A DNA stretch of 12,297 bases, taken from contig CABUAW010000068.1 in assembly GCA_902489645.1 (NCBI GenBank), positions 1 to 12,297 of the forward strand, written 5' to 3'. The stretch's first letter is position 1. Every line of letters starts with the position of its first letter. Under the pieces are notes generated by a model. It was not told the DNA's origin and made no database searches. It saw only the letters and a list, made by a program, of their open reading frames with translations. Origin of the DNA: an uncultured Lachnospiraceae bacterium (GTDB taxonomy: Bacteria; Bacillota; Clostridia; Lachnospirales; Lachnospiraceae). Made by a program: the position numbers and the translations under genes. Positions 1 to 6,586 of this stretch are shown one piece after another.

Positions 1-55
1 CGCCACATTCCCGCGGACACAACGCACATTCCCTATACCATTTTTTCCAATTCAT
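1..55 (-). CDS. Partial N-terminus of a probable PflX-like radical SAM protein
   Basis: An ATG at 55-53 opens a frame that runs off the left edge, so only 18 codons are visible. They read M-N-W-K-K-W-Y-R-E-C-A-L-C-P-R-E-C-G. The C-x-x-C-P-R-x-C cluster right at the N-terminus (Cys10, Cys13, Cys17) is typical of the PflX/COG1313 family of radical SAM proteins related to pyruvate-formate-lyase activase, whose radical SAM CxxxCxxC motif would lie further in, beyond the window. A purine-rich stretch (GAGGACGGCGG) precedes the ATG but is not an ideal ribosome site. It lies 43 nt after the MATE stop on the same strand, so it may be co-transcribed. The family call rests on a very short peptide. Another Cys-rich iron-sulfur protein is possible. 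Confidence 0.55.
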   Translation of the reverse strand, partial: MNWKKWYRECALCPRECG

Positions 56-98
56 CGATTTTCCGCCGTCCTCTTTTCCTGAAATCCGGAGAATATTT

Positions 99-1457
99 TT
101 AAAAATCCAGGGATTTCAAAATTTTACGCAGGAAAACTACGCTCAATAAAATTGCCGTTATTTCCGCCAGTGGAAATGCCAGCCATACAAGATTTAAGTT
201 TCCGGTTTTCGAGAGCAGATAAGCCACCGGAATCAAAACGACCAACTGACGTCCCATCGAAATAAACATACTGTAAATGCCGTGCCCCAGCGCCTGAAGC
301 ATGGAAATACCGATAATATTAAATGCCGCAAAAAGGAAGCTGATGCTGATAGTCCGCAGTGCAGGAATTCCAATCGAGAGCATGGACTCCGAGGCATTGA
401 ATAATTCTAAAAGTACCTTCGGACAAAGCTGGAAGACCATCAGGCCAATGAGCATCATACCAAACGCATACATCATGGCCAGCTTCATTGTTTTCATAAT
501 GCGCTGCTTTTGCTTGGCGCCATAATTAAAGGCAATGATTGGCACCATGCCGTTATTTAAACCAAATACGGGCATAAATACGAAGCTCTGTAATTTAAAG
601 TATACACCAAACACGGCCGTAGCTGTCGATGAAAACGACATGAGAATTTTATTCATGCAGAAAGTCATGACAGAAGCAATACTGCTCATGATAATCGACG
701 GCAGGCCGACGGAATAAATCCGGCCGATAACCTCTTTATCCGGTTTCATAGCGCTTAGTCTGAGCTGAATATCCGTATTCTTTGTCACATTCATCACCGC
801 ACTGATAATCATGGCGATAATCTGTCCGATAACTGTCGCCAGCGCCGCCCCGGCCACTTCCATTTTTGGAAAACCGAACCAGCCAAAAATCAAAATCGGG
901 TCCAGAATAATGTTGATGACCGCGCCGGAGCCCTGGGTAAACATCGTATAAAATGTCCGCCCCGTGGCCTGAAGCATCCGGTCAAACGCAACCTGCAAAA
1001 ACATGCCAAAAGACAAAATACAGACAAAAAATACATAATCCCGCCCATAGGCAATAATCTCCGGAATATCCGTTTGGAGCTTGTAGAACAGCTCCGTGCC
1101 GGTCAGTCCGAAAATAAGGAAAACGAGATAGCTTGCACAGGCCAGAAACACACTGTTATTGGCGGCTTTATTCACCATCTTCTGATTTTTTTCACCAAGA
1201 CTCCGGGACAGCAGGGCATTGCTGCCGACGCCGGTACCCACCGCCACGGATATCATTAAATTCTGAATAGGAAAGGCCATTGAAACGGCCGTCAACGCAT
1301 TTTCATTAATCTGAGATACAAATATACTGTCTACCACATTGTACAATGCCTGCACAAGCATGGATATAATCATAGGTATGGACATGGTCACCAGCAGCCG
1401 GTTGACCGGCATGGTTCCCATTTTATTTTCCTGCACCGTTTTTTCTTCTTGCCGCAT
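99..1457 (-). CDS. MATE family multidrug/cation antiporter
   Basis: A polytopic inner-membrane exporter of 452 residues, the usual length for the MATE (NorM/DinF-like) family, which expels organic cations or drugs in exchange for Na+ or H+. The sequence shows about twelve hydrophobic segments in two similar halves. The first membrane segment carries the characteristic QALYNVVDSIFVSQI stretch, followed by the typical GTGVGSNALLSRSLGEKN loop. I place the start at the ATG at 1457, because GGAGG sits 8 nt before it. A TTG at 1472 lies upstream of that ribosome site, and a third possible ATG at 1421 has a weaker AGGA. The chosen start overlaps the end of the kinase-like gene by 35 nt, so its ribosome site lies within the kinase coding sequence and translation may be coupled. 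Substrate cannot be predicted. Confidence 0.9.
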   Translation of the reverse strand: MRQEEKTVQENKMGTMPVNRLLVTMSIPMIISMLVQALYNVVDSIFVSQINENALTAVSMAFPIQNLMISVAVGTGVGSNALLSRSLGEKNQKMVNKAANNSVFLACASYLVFLIFGLTGTELFYKLQTDIPEIIAYGRDYVFFVCILSFGMFLQVAFDRMLQATGRTFYTMFTQGSGAVINIILDPILIFGWFGFPKMEVAGAALATVIGQIIAMIISAVMNVTKNTDIQLRLSAMKPDKEVIGRIYSVGLPSIIMSSIASVMTFCMNKILMSFSSTATAVFGVYFKLQSFVFMPVFGLNNGMVPIIAFNYGAKQKQRIMKTMKLAMMYAFGMMLIGLMVFQLCPKVLLELFNASESMLSIGIPALRTISISFLFAAFNIIGISMLQALGHGIYSMFISMGRQLVVLIPVAYLLSKTGNLNLVWLAFPLAEITAILLSVVFLRKILKSLDF

Positions 1458-2052
1458 CTTCCGCTCCTCCAAAAACTCCTCGAATCATGTTCTCTAAAAT
1501 ATCTGCCGTCAAATCCAGACCGATGCTTGTATTCATACAAGCGTCGAAGTTATGGTAATCCCCAAAACGATTCATTGTAAAGTGATTATAGTAATCGCTC
1601 CGCTTTCTGTCTATCTTCTTCACGTAGTTTGGCATATTTTCCGGATTTTCCCCATAAACCGTACGCACCCGTTCCATACGCTCTTCCAGCGGCGCATAAA
1701 TAAAAAAGCTCAGCACGTTATCCCTGTCTCTCAGGATGTAATCTCCGCAGTTGCCGACAATAACGCAGGAGCCCTTGTCCGCCAACTGGCTGACAACCCG
1801 CGTCTTTGCCAGATAAATCTGGTCAGAAAGCGGCCGCTCCTGAGTGGACATATAAAGATTATAAAGAAAACTGGACGTTTTCTTCTCCTGCCATTCCTCC
1901 ACCGTTTCACGGGTAAATCCGCTTTCTTCCATCAACATGTTAATAATTTCCTTATCGTAAAAGTCGATGCCCAGACGCTCTGCCAATGCCTGACCAATCA
2001 GGCGGCCGCCCGAACCATACTCCCTGCTAATCGTAATTACAAAATGTTTCAT
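1423..2052 (-). CDS. Cytidylate kinase-like P-loop protein
   Basis: A 209-residue protein of the cytidylate-kinase-like family (Pfam Cytidylate_kin2 type), common in Clostridia alongside the true Cmk. Residues 6-20 (TISREYGSGGRLIG region) form the family's variant P-loop, where GSGGR replaces the usual GKS/T. FYDKEI follows at 31-36 and an IVGNCGDYIL stretch at about 98-107; relatives often read GRCADYIL there, so the Arg is Asn here. Phosphotransfer to a nucleotide or small molecule is inferred; the true substrate is not known. I set the start at the ATG at 2052, since GAGGAGG ends 8 nt before it. The ATG at 2058 is too close to that site, and the TTG at 2109 lies inside a hairpin. It lies between the RpiR regulator and the MATE gene and overlaps the latter. 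Confidence 0.8.
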   Translation of the reverse strand: MKHFVITISREYGSGGRLIGQALAERLGIDFYDKEIINMLMEESGFTRETVEEWQEKKTSSFLYNLYMSTQERPLSDQIYLAKTRVVSQLADKGSCVIVGNCGDYILRDRDNVLSFFIYAPLEERMERVRTVYGENPENMPNYVKKIDRKRSDYYNHFTMNRFGDYHNFDACMNTSIGLDLTADILENMIRGVFGGAEDAARRKNGAGK

Positions 2053-2079
2053 AACCATCGCCTCCTCTTTACAATCGCA

Positions 2080-2107
2080 GGAGCCATGATTTTTAAACCA
2101 CAGCTCC
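2080..2107 (-). promoter_or_regulatory. Imperfect hairpin between rpiR-like gene and kinase gene
   Basis: On the minus strand GGAGCTGTGG pairs with the downstream TCATGGCTCC through G-C, A-T and three G-T pairs, giving about a 10 bp stem with an AT-rich loop. It lies in the 75 nt between the RpiR stop and the kinase start, 27 nt ahead of the kinase ATG. No T-run follows, so it is not a standard intrinsic terminator. It could be an mRNA-processing or stabilising element, or chance. Confidence 0.35.
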
Positions 2108-2127
2108 AAAATTTCAGGTTTTTAATA

Positions 2128-2973
2128 TTATATGCCCAGATAATATCCCTGAGACAATATGGATTCGGTACGTGAAAGTACCTCCTTCGCCTCATCGTAG
2201 TTTTGTTTTGCCAGAGCCGCAATCAGATAATTCGTCAGACACAGGGGCGCTGCAAAGGAATTTTTATAGGTCACGCTGGAAATGGCGCAGGGCAGAATCA
2301 CGTCGCCATAGCTGCTCACCGCGCTGTAATTCATACTGGTAATTAATATTACCTTCGCACCATGCTCCCGAAGCCACGAAATCATCGTCGCCGCCACCTT
2401 AGAATATCTCGGGAATAAATAGGCAATACACACGTCGCCCTCCCCGGCTCCGACAATCTCCTCCGGATAAATCATTCCTATGGACTGAATCAAATTTACA
2501 TGCTTTTTTATCTCCCCAAGCTGGGAAGCCATGTAATGGGCTACGGCAAAAGAACTCCGCATACCAAGGACATAAATATTTTTTGCACCGGAAACAATCT
2601 CAATCGTTTTCCTTAAATCCTCATCTCTCTGTACTTCTAATGTCCTTCGGATATTTTTCATATCATTTTCAAAGGACGCCCTCAGTAAATGATTATCTGA
2701 AATCGGCGGCATATCGGCCAGCCGTCCCGGCAGCGATTCCCTCTGTTTTAATTCCGCCTGGATATCTCTCTGCATCTCGGAAAACCCTTTATATCCCAAA
2801 GCTCTGGAAAAACGGATAATGGTCGTCGTGCTGACATCGATTTTTTCCGCAAGATTTTCCAGTGTGCTAAAGGCGAACTCGGTCATATGGTCGGTTAAAT
2901 AGTTGGCCGTCAGCTTTTGGGAATGGGTAAAAGAATCAAAATGCTGATTGAGATTTGTCAAAAAATCTGACAT
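2128..2973 (-). CDS. MurR/RpiR family transcriptional regulator
   Basis: A 281-residue cytoplasmic DNA-binding regulator of normal RpiR length. Residues about 1-75 form the winged helix-turn-helix (HTH_6) domain, with the family signature LAEKIDVSTTTIIRFSRALG near 41-60. Residues about 115-255 form a SIS domain, which in this family binds a sugar phosphate or amino-sugar phosphate effector (VLGMRSSFAVAHYMASQL at about 135-152). The ATG at 2973 has AAGGAG 9 nt upstream. It directly follows the SIS-domain sugar-phosphate enzyme gene and has its own strong promoter, an arrangement that suggests it senses that enzyme's substrate or product and controls the block, perhaps itself too. Whether it activates or represses cannot be told from sequence. 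Confidence 0.9.
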   Translation of the reverse strand: MSDFLTNLNQHFDSFTHSQKLTANYLTDHMTEFAFSTLENLAEKIDVSTTTIIRFSRALGYKGFSEMQRDIQAELKQRESLPGRLADMPPISDNHLLRASFENDMKNIRRTLEVQRDEDLRKTIEIVSGAKNIYVLGMRSSFAVAHYMASQLGEIKKHVNLIQSIGMIYPEEIVGAGEGDVCIAYLFPRYSKVAATMISWLREHGAKVILITSMNYSAVSSYGDVILPCAISSVTYKNSFAAPLCLTNYLIAALAKQNYDEAKEVLSRTESILSQGYYLGI

Positions 2974-3039
2974 CTTTTAGGTCTCCTTTCAGATATACCT
3001 CATCATCCGGCTAAGTTCAGCGTCATGAAGTATAGATAG

Positions 3040-3068
3040 ATTGTATCATTTAATACATTGAGTGTCAA
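3040..3068 (-). promoter_or_regulatory. Consensus sigma-A promoter for the rpiR-like gene
   Basis: On the minus strand a perfect -35 TTGACA (3068-3063) is followed by a 17 nt spacer and -10 TACAAT (3045-3040), with an extended-10 TG at 3048-3047. The predicted transcript start is near 3033, about 60 nt before the RpiR ATG. It begins within 10 nt of the stop of the upstream SIS gene, and no terminator lies between, so the downstream genes can be read from both promoters. Confidence 0.85.
3042..3059 (-). promoter_or_regulatory. Candidate operator at the rpiR-like promoter
   Basis: The promoter spacer holds an inverted repeat TGTAT-N6-ATACA (3057-3042) that runs into the -10 hexamer. The 10-mer AATGTATTAA (3059-3050) recurs exactly at the promoter of the SIS gene (4117-4108). 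Position over the -10 region would suit repression. The RpiR-family product of the adjacent gene is the natural candidate binder, but this is inference. Confidence 0.4.
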
Positions 3069-3077
3069 TTTGGCGAT

Positions 3078-4070
3078 TTAATATTCTACCTTCCACATAT
3101 ATCTTCGGGTATTATAGTCTTTTTTAATCGCATAGGATAACTGTCGCATGTAGACATTATTTAAAATCGGCGAAAAAAGGATATGGTTAAAATATTCGTT
3201 TACCGAGTCCTTTATCCGGTGAATTCCCAATGCTTCAGCGTCCAGAATATATACTTTATCTCCGCCGTATCTCTTCAAAAATGCAACGGCCCTCTCGTCT
3301 GCCGGGCGTGTCCGTCCAAAGGCCACCAGCAAAAAGACTGAGGTCTGCCTGTCCAATACTTCAAAAGGTCCATGAAAAAACTCACAGCAGTTGACCGTCG
3401 GAGAATCTATTTGAAGCATTTCTTCGATGTTACAAATGGAAAATATGTAGGCGGAACCCCAGGCCGGGCCGCTGCCCATAACATAAATCGTCTTTTCATT
3501 TTTATTTTGTTCAGCCCATTTTTTCGCCAGAGGCGTCGTATGCTCCACCGCCTTCCGATAAATATCATCGACCATATCAAAGGCTTCCATAGCATCCTCA
3601 TAATTGTCATACCCTTCTGTCAACGCCACCAGTGTCATCGCAATCATCAGACCGATACTTGAATTCACCCTTTCCGTCCGGCTTTCATCAAGCGCAATGC
3701 TTTCATACTTGATGTTATAATCACAAATCTGTGTCAGTTCCGATTCCAGCACGTACAGACCGATAGTTACCGCCCCTCGCTCCTTGGCAATCCGCGCGGC
3801 TTCACATGTCTCTTTGGTCACCCGCATTGAACAAATAACCGCCAGCGTATTTTCTCCCACAAACTTCGGCACGGCATACACAAATTCATTGCTCGTAAAG
3901 GACTGGGAGCGCAAATTCCGGCTCTCTCTGTCCATAAAATACTGGGCCGGATAGAAACCGCCATTGGAACCGCCGGCCGCAATCCACACCACATTCCGGA
4001 TGCTTCCCGCACTTTCTCTGTCTCTTAAAACGTCCTGAACTATCGCTCTCACTTCTTCTTGAATCGTCAT
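3078..4070 (-). CDS. SIS-domain sugar-phosphate enzyme, FrlB-like (deglycase/isomerase)
   Basis: A 330-residue cytoplasmic protein with two SIS folds (about residues 25-150 and 190-325) and no glutaminase domain, so it is not GlmS. It resembles the fructosamine-6-phosphate deglycase group (FrlB, FraB), which split amino-acid-fructose 6-phosphates into glucose 6-phosphate and amino acid. Visible signatures are AAGGSNGGFYPAQYF (31-45), the VMGSGPAWGSAY stretch (about 197-208) and CCEFFHGPFEVLD (228-240). Glu217 and His233 are spaced as I recall for the FraB catalytic Glu/His pair. The ATG at 4070 has AAGGGG about 8 nt upstream. It has its own promoter and is followed by an RpiR regulator. No partner kinase or transporter of a fructosamine pathway lies nearby, so the substrate is open; an amino-sugar isomerase or deaminase is the alternative. 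Confidence 0.75.
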   Translation of the reverse strand: MTIQEEVRAIVQDVLRDRESAGSIRNVVWIAAGGSNGGFYPAQYFMDRESRNLRSQSFTSNEFVYAVPKFVGENTLAVICSMRVTKETCEAARIAKERGAVTIGLYVLESELTQICDYNIKYESIALDESRTERVNSSIGLMIAMTLVALTEGYDNYEDAMEAFDMVDDIYRKAVEHTTPLAKKWAEQNKNEKTIYVMGSGPAWGSAYIFSICNIEEMLQIDSPTVNCCEFFHGPFEVLDRQTSVFLLVAFGRTRPADERAVAFLKRYGGDKVYILDAEALGIHRIKDSVNEYFNHILFSPILNNVYMRQLSYAIKKDYNTRRYMWKVEY

Positions 4071-4107
4071 TTTTATACCCCTTCCCCTTCACTTATTATA
4101 ATACGTG

Positions 4108-4142
4108 TTAATACATTATATCACAAAAAGGGTGCCGTAAAA
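4108..4142 (-). promoter_or_regulatory. Extended -10 promoter of the SIS gene with candidate operator
   Basis: On the minus strand TGA-TATAAT (4123-4115) is a perfect extended -10. The -35 region is poor (TTTTAC at 4142-4137, 16 nt spacer) and lies in the 3' arm of the upstream coaX terminator. Overlapping the -10 is AATGTATTAA (4117-4108), identical to the 10-mer in the rpiR-like promoter. A second TATAAT at 4100-4095 lacks any -35. Predicted leader is about 38 nt. Confidence 0.6.
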
Positions 4143-4172
4143 CTATTCTGTTTCAATAATTTTACGACACCC
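4125..4172 (-). terminator. Strong intrinsic terminator of the pan-coa operon
   Basis: Starting 8 nt after the coaX stop, GGGTGTCGTAAA (4172-4161) pairs with TTTACGGCACCC (4141-4130) with one G-T pair. The stem is extended by ATTATT/AATAGT around a GAAACAG loop, for about 18 bp in all. TTTTT (4129-4125) follows at once. It should end the six-gene operon and isolate the SIS gene, whose -10 begins just 4 nt past the T-run. Confidence 0.92.
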
Positions 4173-4180
4173 AAACAGCT

Positions 4181-4957
4181 CTAATTTTCTTTTACGTTTT
4201 TATGATAAATGTACCACAGGCCTTTTAAGAGTAAATCCGGGTCATAAATGATTTTCCTCCGGCAAAAAGGCACGATAACCCCGGCAATACCGCCGGTGGC
4301 CAGTACCGTCACCTCACATCCGAGTTCCTCCTCAATCCGCCCGATTAAACCGTCTACCATAGCCGCATTTCCGTAAATCAAACCGCTCTGCATACTTTCA
4401 ATGGTATTTTTTCCAACCATATGCTTTGGTTTTTCAAAACGAATATAAGGCAGTTGGGACGTCCGCTCTGTCAAAGCATCCTGAGAGATTTTAATTCCCG
4501 GCATTATCAATGTTCCCAGATAAGAACGCTTGCCATCCACAACGGAGCAGGTCGTCGCCGTCCCCATATCAAATATGGCAATTGTCCCCGAATGTTCCTC
4601 AGTGGCCGCTACCGCATCCACCACCAAATCCGAACCGAGACTGGCCGGATGGTCTGTCGCAATACGGATGCCGGTGCGAATACCGTGACCGACAACCAGC
4701 GGTACCAGCCCGGTCATCAGACGCAGCCCTTCCCGGACCACATCGGTAAGCCCCGGAACGACCGAAGATATGATAATTCCATGAACACCCTCCAGAGTAA
4801 TGTGATAAATGTCCAAAAGAGTTTTTAATTCAATCATAAATTCCTCTTTTGTTTTCTGCCGGTCACTCCGTATTCTGCCGGAAAAACAAACCTTCCTCTG
4901 CTCATCCATCAGGCCAATCACAATATTGGAGTTTCCGATATCCACTGCTGCAATCAT
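4181..4957 (-). CDS. coaX: Type III pantothenate kinase
   Basis: A 258-residue ASKHA-fold kinase that phosphorylates pantothenate to 4'-phosphopantothenate, the first CoA-specific step. Seen: the phosphate-binding DIGNSN (6-11), IISSVVPGL (62-70), the substrate loop PASLGSDLVVDAVAA (104-118), the DMGTATT second phosphate loop (130-136), GKNTIESMQSG (182-192) and ATGGIAG (220-226). Type III enzymes are not inhibited by CoA and use a monovalent cation; this is family knowledge. The B. subtilis type reads GADRIVNAV where this protein has GSDLVVDAV, which I believe is a clade variant rather than a defect. The ATG at 4957 has AAGGAGGG 7 nt upstream. It is the last gene of the operon, 15 nt after coaBC. 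Confidence 0.95.
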   Translation of the reverse strand: MIAAVDIGNSNIVIGLMDEQRKVCFSGRIRSDRQKTKEEFMIELKTLLDIYHITLEGVHGIIISSVVPGLTDVVREGLRLMTGLVPLVVGHGIRTGIRIATDHPASLGSDLVVDAVAATEEHSGTIAIFDMGTATTCSVVDGKRSYLGTLIMPGIKISQDALTERTSQLPYIRFEKPKHMVGKNTIESMQSGLIYGNAAMVDGLIGRIEEELGCEVTVLATGGIAGVIVPFCRRKIIYDPDLLLKGLWYIYHKNVKEN

Positions 4958-4972
4958 GGGCCATCCCTCCTT

Positions 4973-6178
4973 TTAGGTATTCTTCGTTTCCCACAGCGCT
5001 TTCAGCGCGTCAAGAAGGCAATCGGCCGCCGCTTCTTTGGACAGCATCGGCAAATCCTCTACCCCATTTTTACTAATAAGGCTGAGATGATTTGTATCTG
5101 TCCCAAACCCGGCGCCCGCCTCTTTCAGACAGTTTGCCGCAATCATGTCCGCATTTTTTTTGTTGAGCTTTGCCGCCGAATTTTCCAAAACGTCCCTGGT
5201 TTCCATGGAAAATCCGCAGAGTACCTGATTTTCTTTTTTATGCTGTCCAAGCCATGCAAGAATATCCTGAGTCCGGTTCAAAGCCAGCGTTATATCGCCG
5301 TCCTTTTTCTTAATCTTATCTTCCGCCGTCTGTACCGGCGTATAATCGGCGACGGCCGCCGCTTTAATGATAATATCCTGACTCTCCCACCGCTCTTTTA
5401 CAGCCTCAAACATATCCTCCGCCCGAATCACCGGAACAACCTGCACAAAAGGCGGCGGTGTCAGCGCCACCGGGCCGCTGACCAGGGTCACTTCGGCGCC
5501 CCTAAGCATCGCCTGGCGGGCAATGGCATAGCCCATCTTTCCCGTAGAATGATTGGTCAGATACCGTACCGGGTCCAGAGGTTCCTGCGTAGGCCCCGCA
5601 GTAACCAGAATTTTCCGTCCCGCCAAATCCTTTTCATGGGCTATTTCCCGGACAATATAGTCGAAAAGCACGTCCTCCGAAGGCATCTTCCCGTCCCCAG
5701 TCGTCCCGCAGGCCAGATAACCGTTTTCCGGCGGAATGATGATTTTTCCGTAACCGGCCAGACGAACCAGATTATCCTGAACGACCGGATTGTGGAACAT
5801 ATTCACATTCATAGCCGGGGAAACAATGACCGGACATGTCATTGCCAATACCGTCGTACTCAGCATATCGTCGGCAATCCCGTAAGCCATTTTGGCAATA
5901 ATATTCGCTGAGGCCGGAGCCACAAGCATCACATCGGCCCGGCTGGCTAAGGATACATGGGCAATATTAAACTGAAAATTCCGGTCAAAGGTATCCACCA
6001 TACATTTATTGCCTGTCAATGACTCAAAGGTCGTCGGATGGATAAAGTTCGTCGCGTTTTTACTCATAATCACATGGACGTCCGCATGCTGTTTCACAAG
6101 GCGGCTGGCCAGTCCCGCAATCTTATAGGCCGCAATGCTTCCGGTCACACCGAGTACGACCGTCTTTCCTTTCAGCAT
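4973..6178 (-). CDS. coaBC: Bifunctional phosphopantothenoylcysteine decarboxylase / phosphopantothenate-cysteine ligase
   Basis: A 401-residue fusion enzyme of normal length. The CoaB half joins cysteine to 4'-phosphopantothenate using CTP, and the CoaC half decarboxylates the product to 4'-phosphopantetheine with FMN. CoaC features (about 1-180): GVTGSIAAYK (10-19), catalytic His74 in NIAHVSL, PAMNVNM (121-127) and Cys157 in ACGTTGDGKMPS. CoaB features (about 187-395): TAGPTQEPLDPVRYLTNHSTGKMG (193 onwards), with Asn210 in the position of the catalytic Asn of E. coli, AAAVADYTP (273-281) and the DKIKK nucleotide-site lysines near 288. The ATG at 6178 directly follows the panD stop (TAG-ATG), with AGGTG about 8 nt before it inside panD, so translation is probably coupled. 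Confidence 0.96.
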   Translation of the reverse strand: MLKGKTVVLGVTGSIAAYKIAGLASRLVKQHADVHVIMSKNATNFIHPTTFESLTGNKCMVDTFDRNFQFNIAHVSLASRADVMLVAPASANIIAKMAYGIADDMLSTTVLAMTCPVIVSPAMNVNMFHNPVVQDNLVRLAGYGKIIIPPENGYLACGTTGDGKMPSEDVLFDYIVREIAHEKDLAGRKILVTAGPTQEPLDPVRYLTNHSTGKMGYAIARQAMLRGAEVTLVSGPVALTPPPFVQVVPVIRAEDMFEAVKERWESQDIIIKAAAVADYTPVQTAEDKIKKKDGDITLALNRTQDILAWLGQHKKENQVLCGFSMETRDVLENSAAKLNKKNADMIAANCLKEAGAGFGTDTNHLSLISKNGVEDLPMLSKEAAADCLLDALKALWETKNT

Positions 6179-6580
6179 CTATTTCACCTCATCCATTTCA
6201 GACAAAAGTCCGTGTTTTTCATAACAGGTAATCCGTTTCACCTTATTCGCATCGTCTACAAAGACGACCTTCGGCGCATATTCGGCCATTTCCTCCGGCG
6301 TCATACCTGCATAGCACATGATAATGATTTTATCACCCACCTGCAACATCCGGGCCGCCGCACCGTTCAGGCAAATCATACCGCTGTTTCGCTCTCCGGC
6401 GATAACATATGTCTCAAACCGCTGGCCGTTATTAATGTCTACAATCTGTACCTGCTCATATTCACAAATGCCTGAGGCCTCCATCAGCGCCTCGTCAATC
6501 GTAATACTTCCCACATAATCCAGTTCTGCCTGAACCACCGTTGCCCGGTGAATTTTTCCTTTTAACATTGTCATTATCAT
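6179..6580 (-). CDS. panD: Aspartate 1-decarboxylase precursor
   Basis: A 133-residue pyruvoyl-dependent enzyme that makes beta-alanine from L-aspartate for pantothenate synthesis. It is made as a proenzyme that cuts itself at Gly24-Ser25 (YVGSIT), turning Ser25 into the pyruvoyl group. The ATG at 6580 puts this site at the same residue numbers as in E. coli PanD, which supports the start. AGGAG lies 9 nt upstream and overlaps the last panC codons. Other visible family features are the MLKGKIHRATV start, the ITIDEALMEASGI helix (26-38), and NGAAARM with GDKIIIMCYA in the C-terminal half. It sits 6 nt after panC. No PanZ-like maturation factor is present, as expected outside enterobacteria. 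Confidence 0.97.
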   Translation of the reverse strand: MIMTMLKGKIHRATVVQAELDYVGSITIDEALMEASGICEYEQVQIVDINNGQRFETYVIAGERNSGMICLNGAAARMLQVGDKIIIMCYAGMTPEEMAEYAPKVVFVDDANKVKRITCYEKHGLLSEMDEVK

Positions 6581-6586
6581 ATCCGT

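Noticed and set aside
93..107. ATATTTTTAAAAAT palindrome after the MATE gene as a terminator
   Set aside because: The stem is only A-T pairs with no loop or following T-run, and the next gene on the same strand begins 43 nt later.
2053..2109. N-terminal extension of the kinase-like protein from TTG 2109
   Set aside because: The extension spans a hairpin and the ribosome site GAGGAGG itself. The family's conserved ITISREYGSGG start begins directly after the ATG at 2052.
1552..2175. Plus-strand open frame opposite the kinase-like gene
   Set aside because: The minus-strand protein has clear family motifs; the plus frame does not.
3078..4070. GlmS (glucosamine-6-phosphate synthase)
   Set aside because: It has two SIS domains but no N-terminal glutaminase with catalytic Cys, and the EFFHGPFE signature fits the FrlB/FraB group better.
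5087..5911. Long plus-strand open frame opposite coaBC
   Set aside because: It is antisense to a well-supported enzyme gene. Its translation is rich in Arg, His, Asn and Pro with no domain pattern, as expected for a shadow frame.
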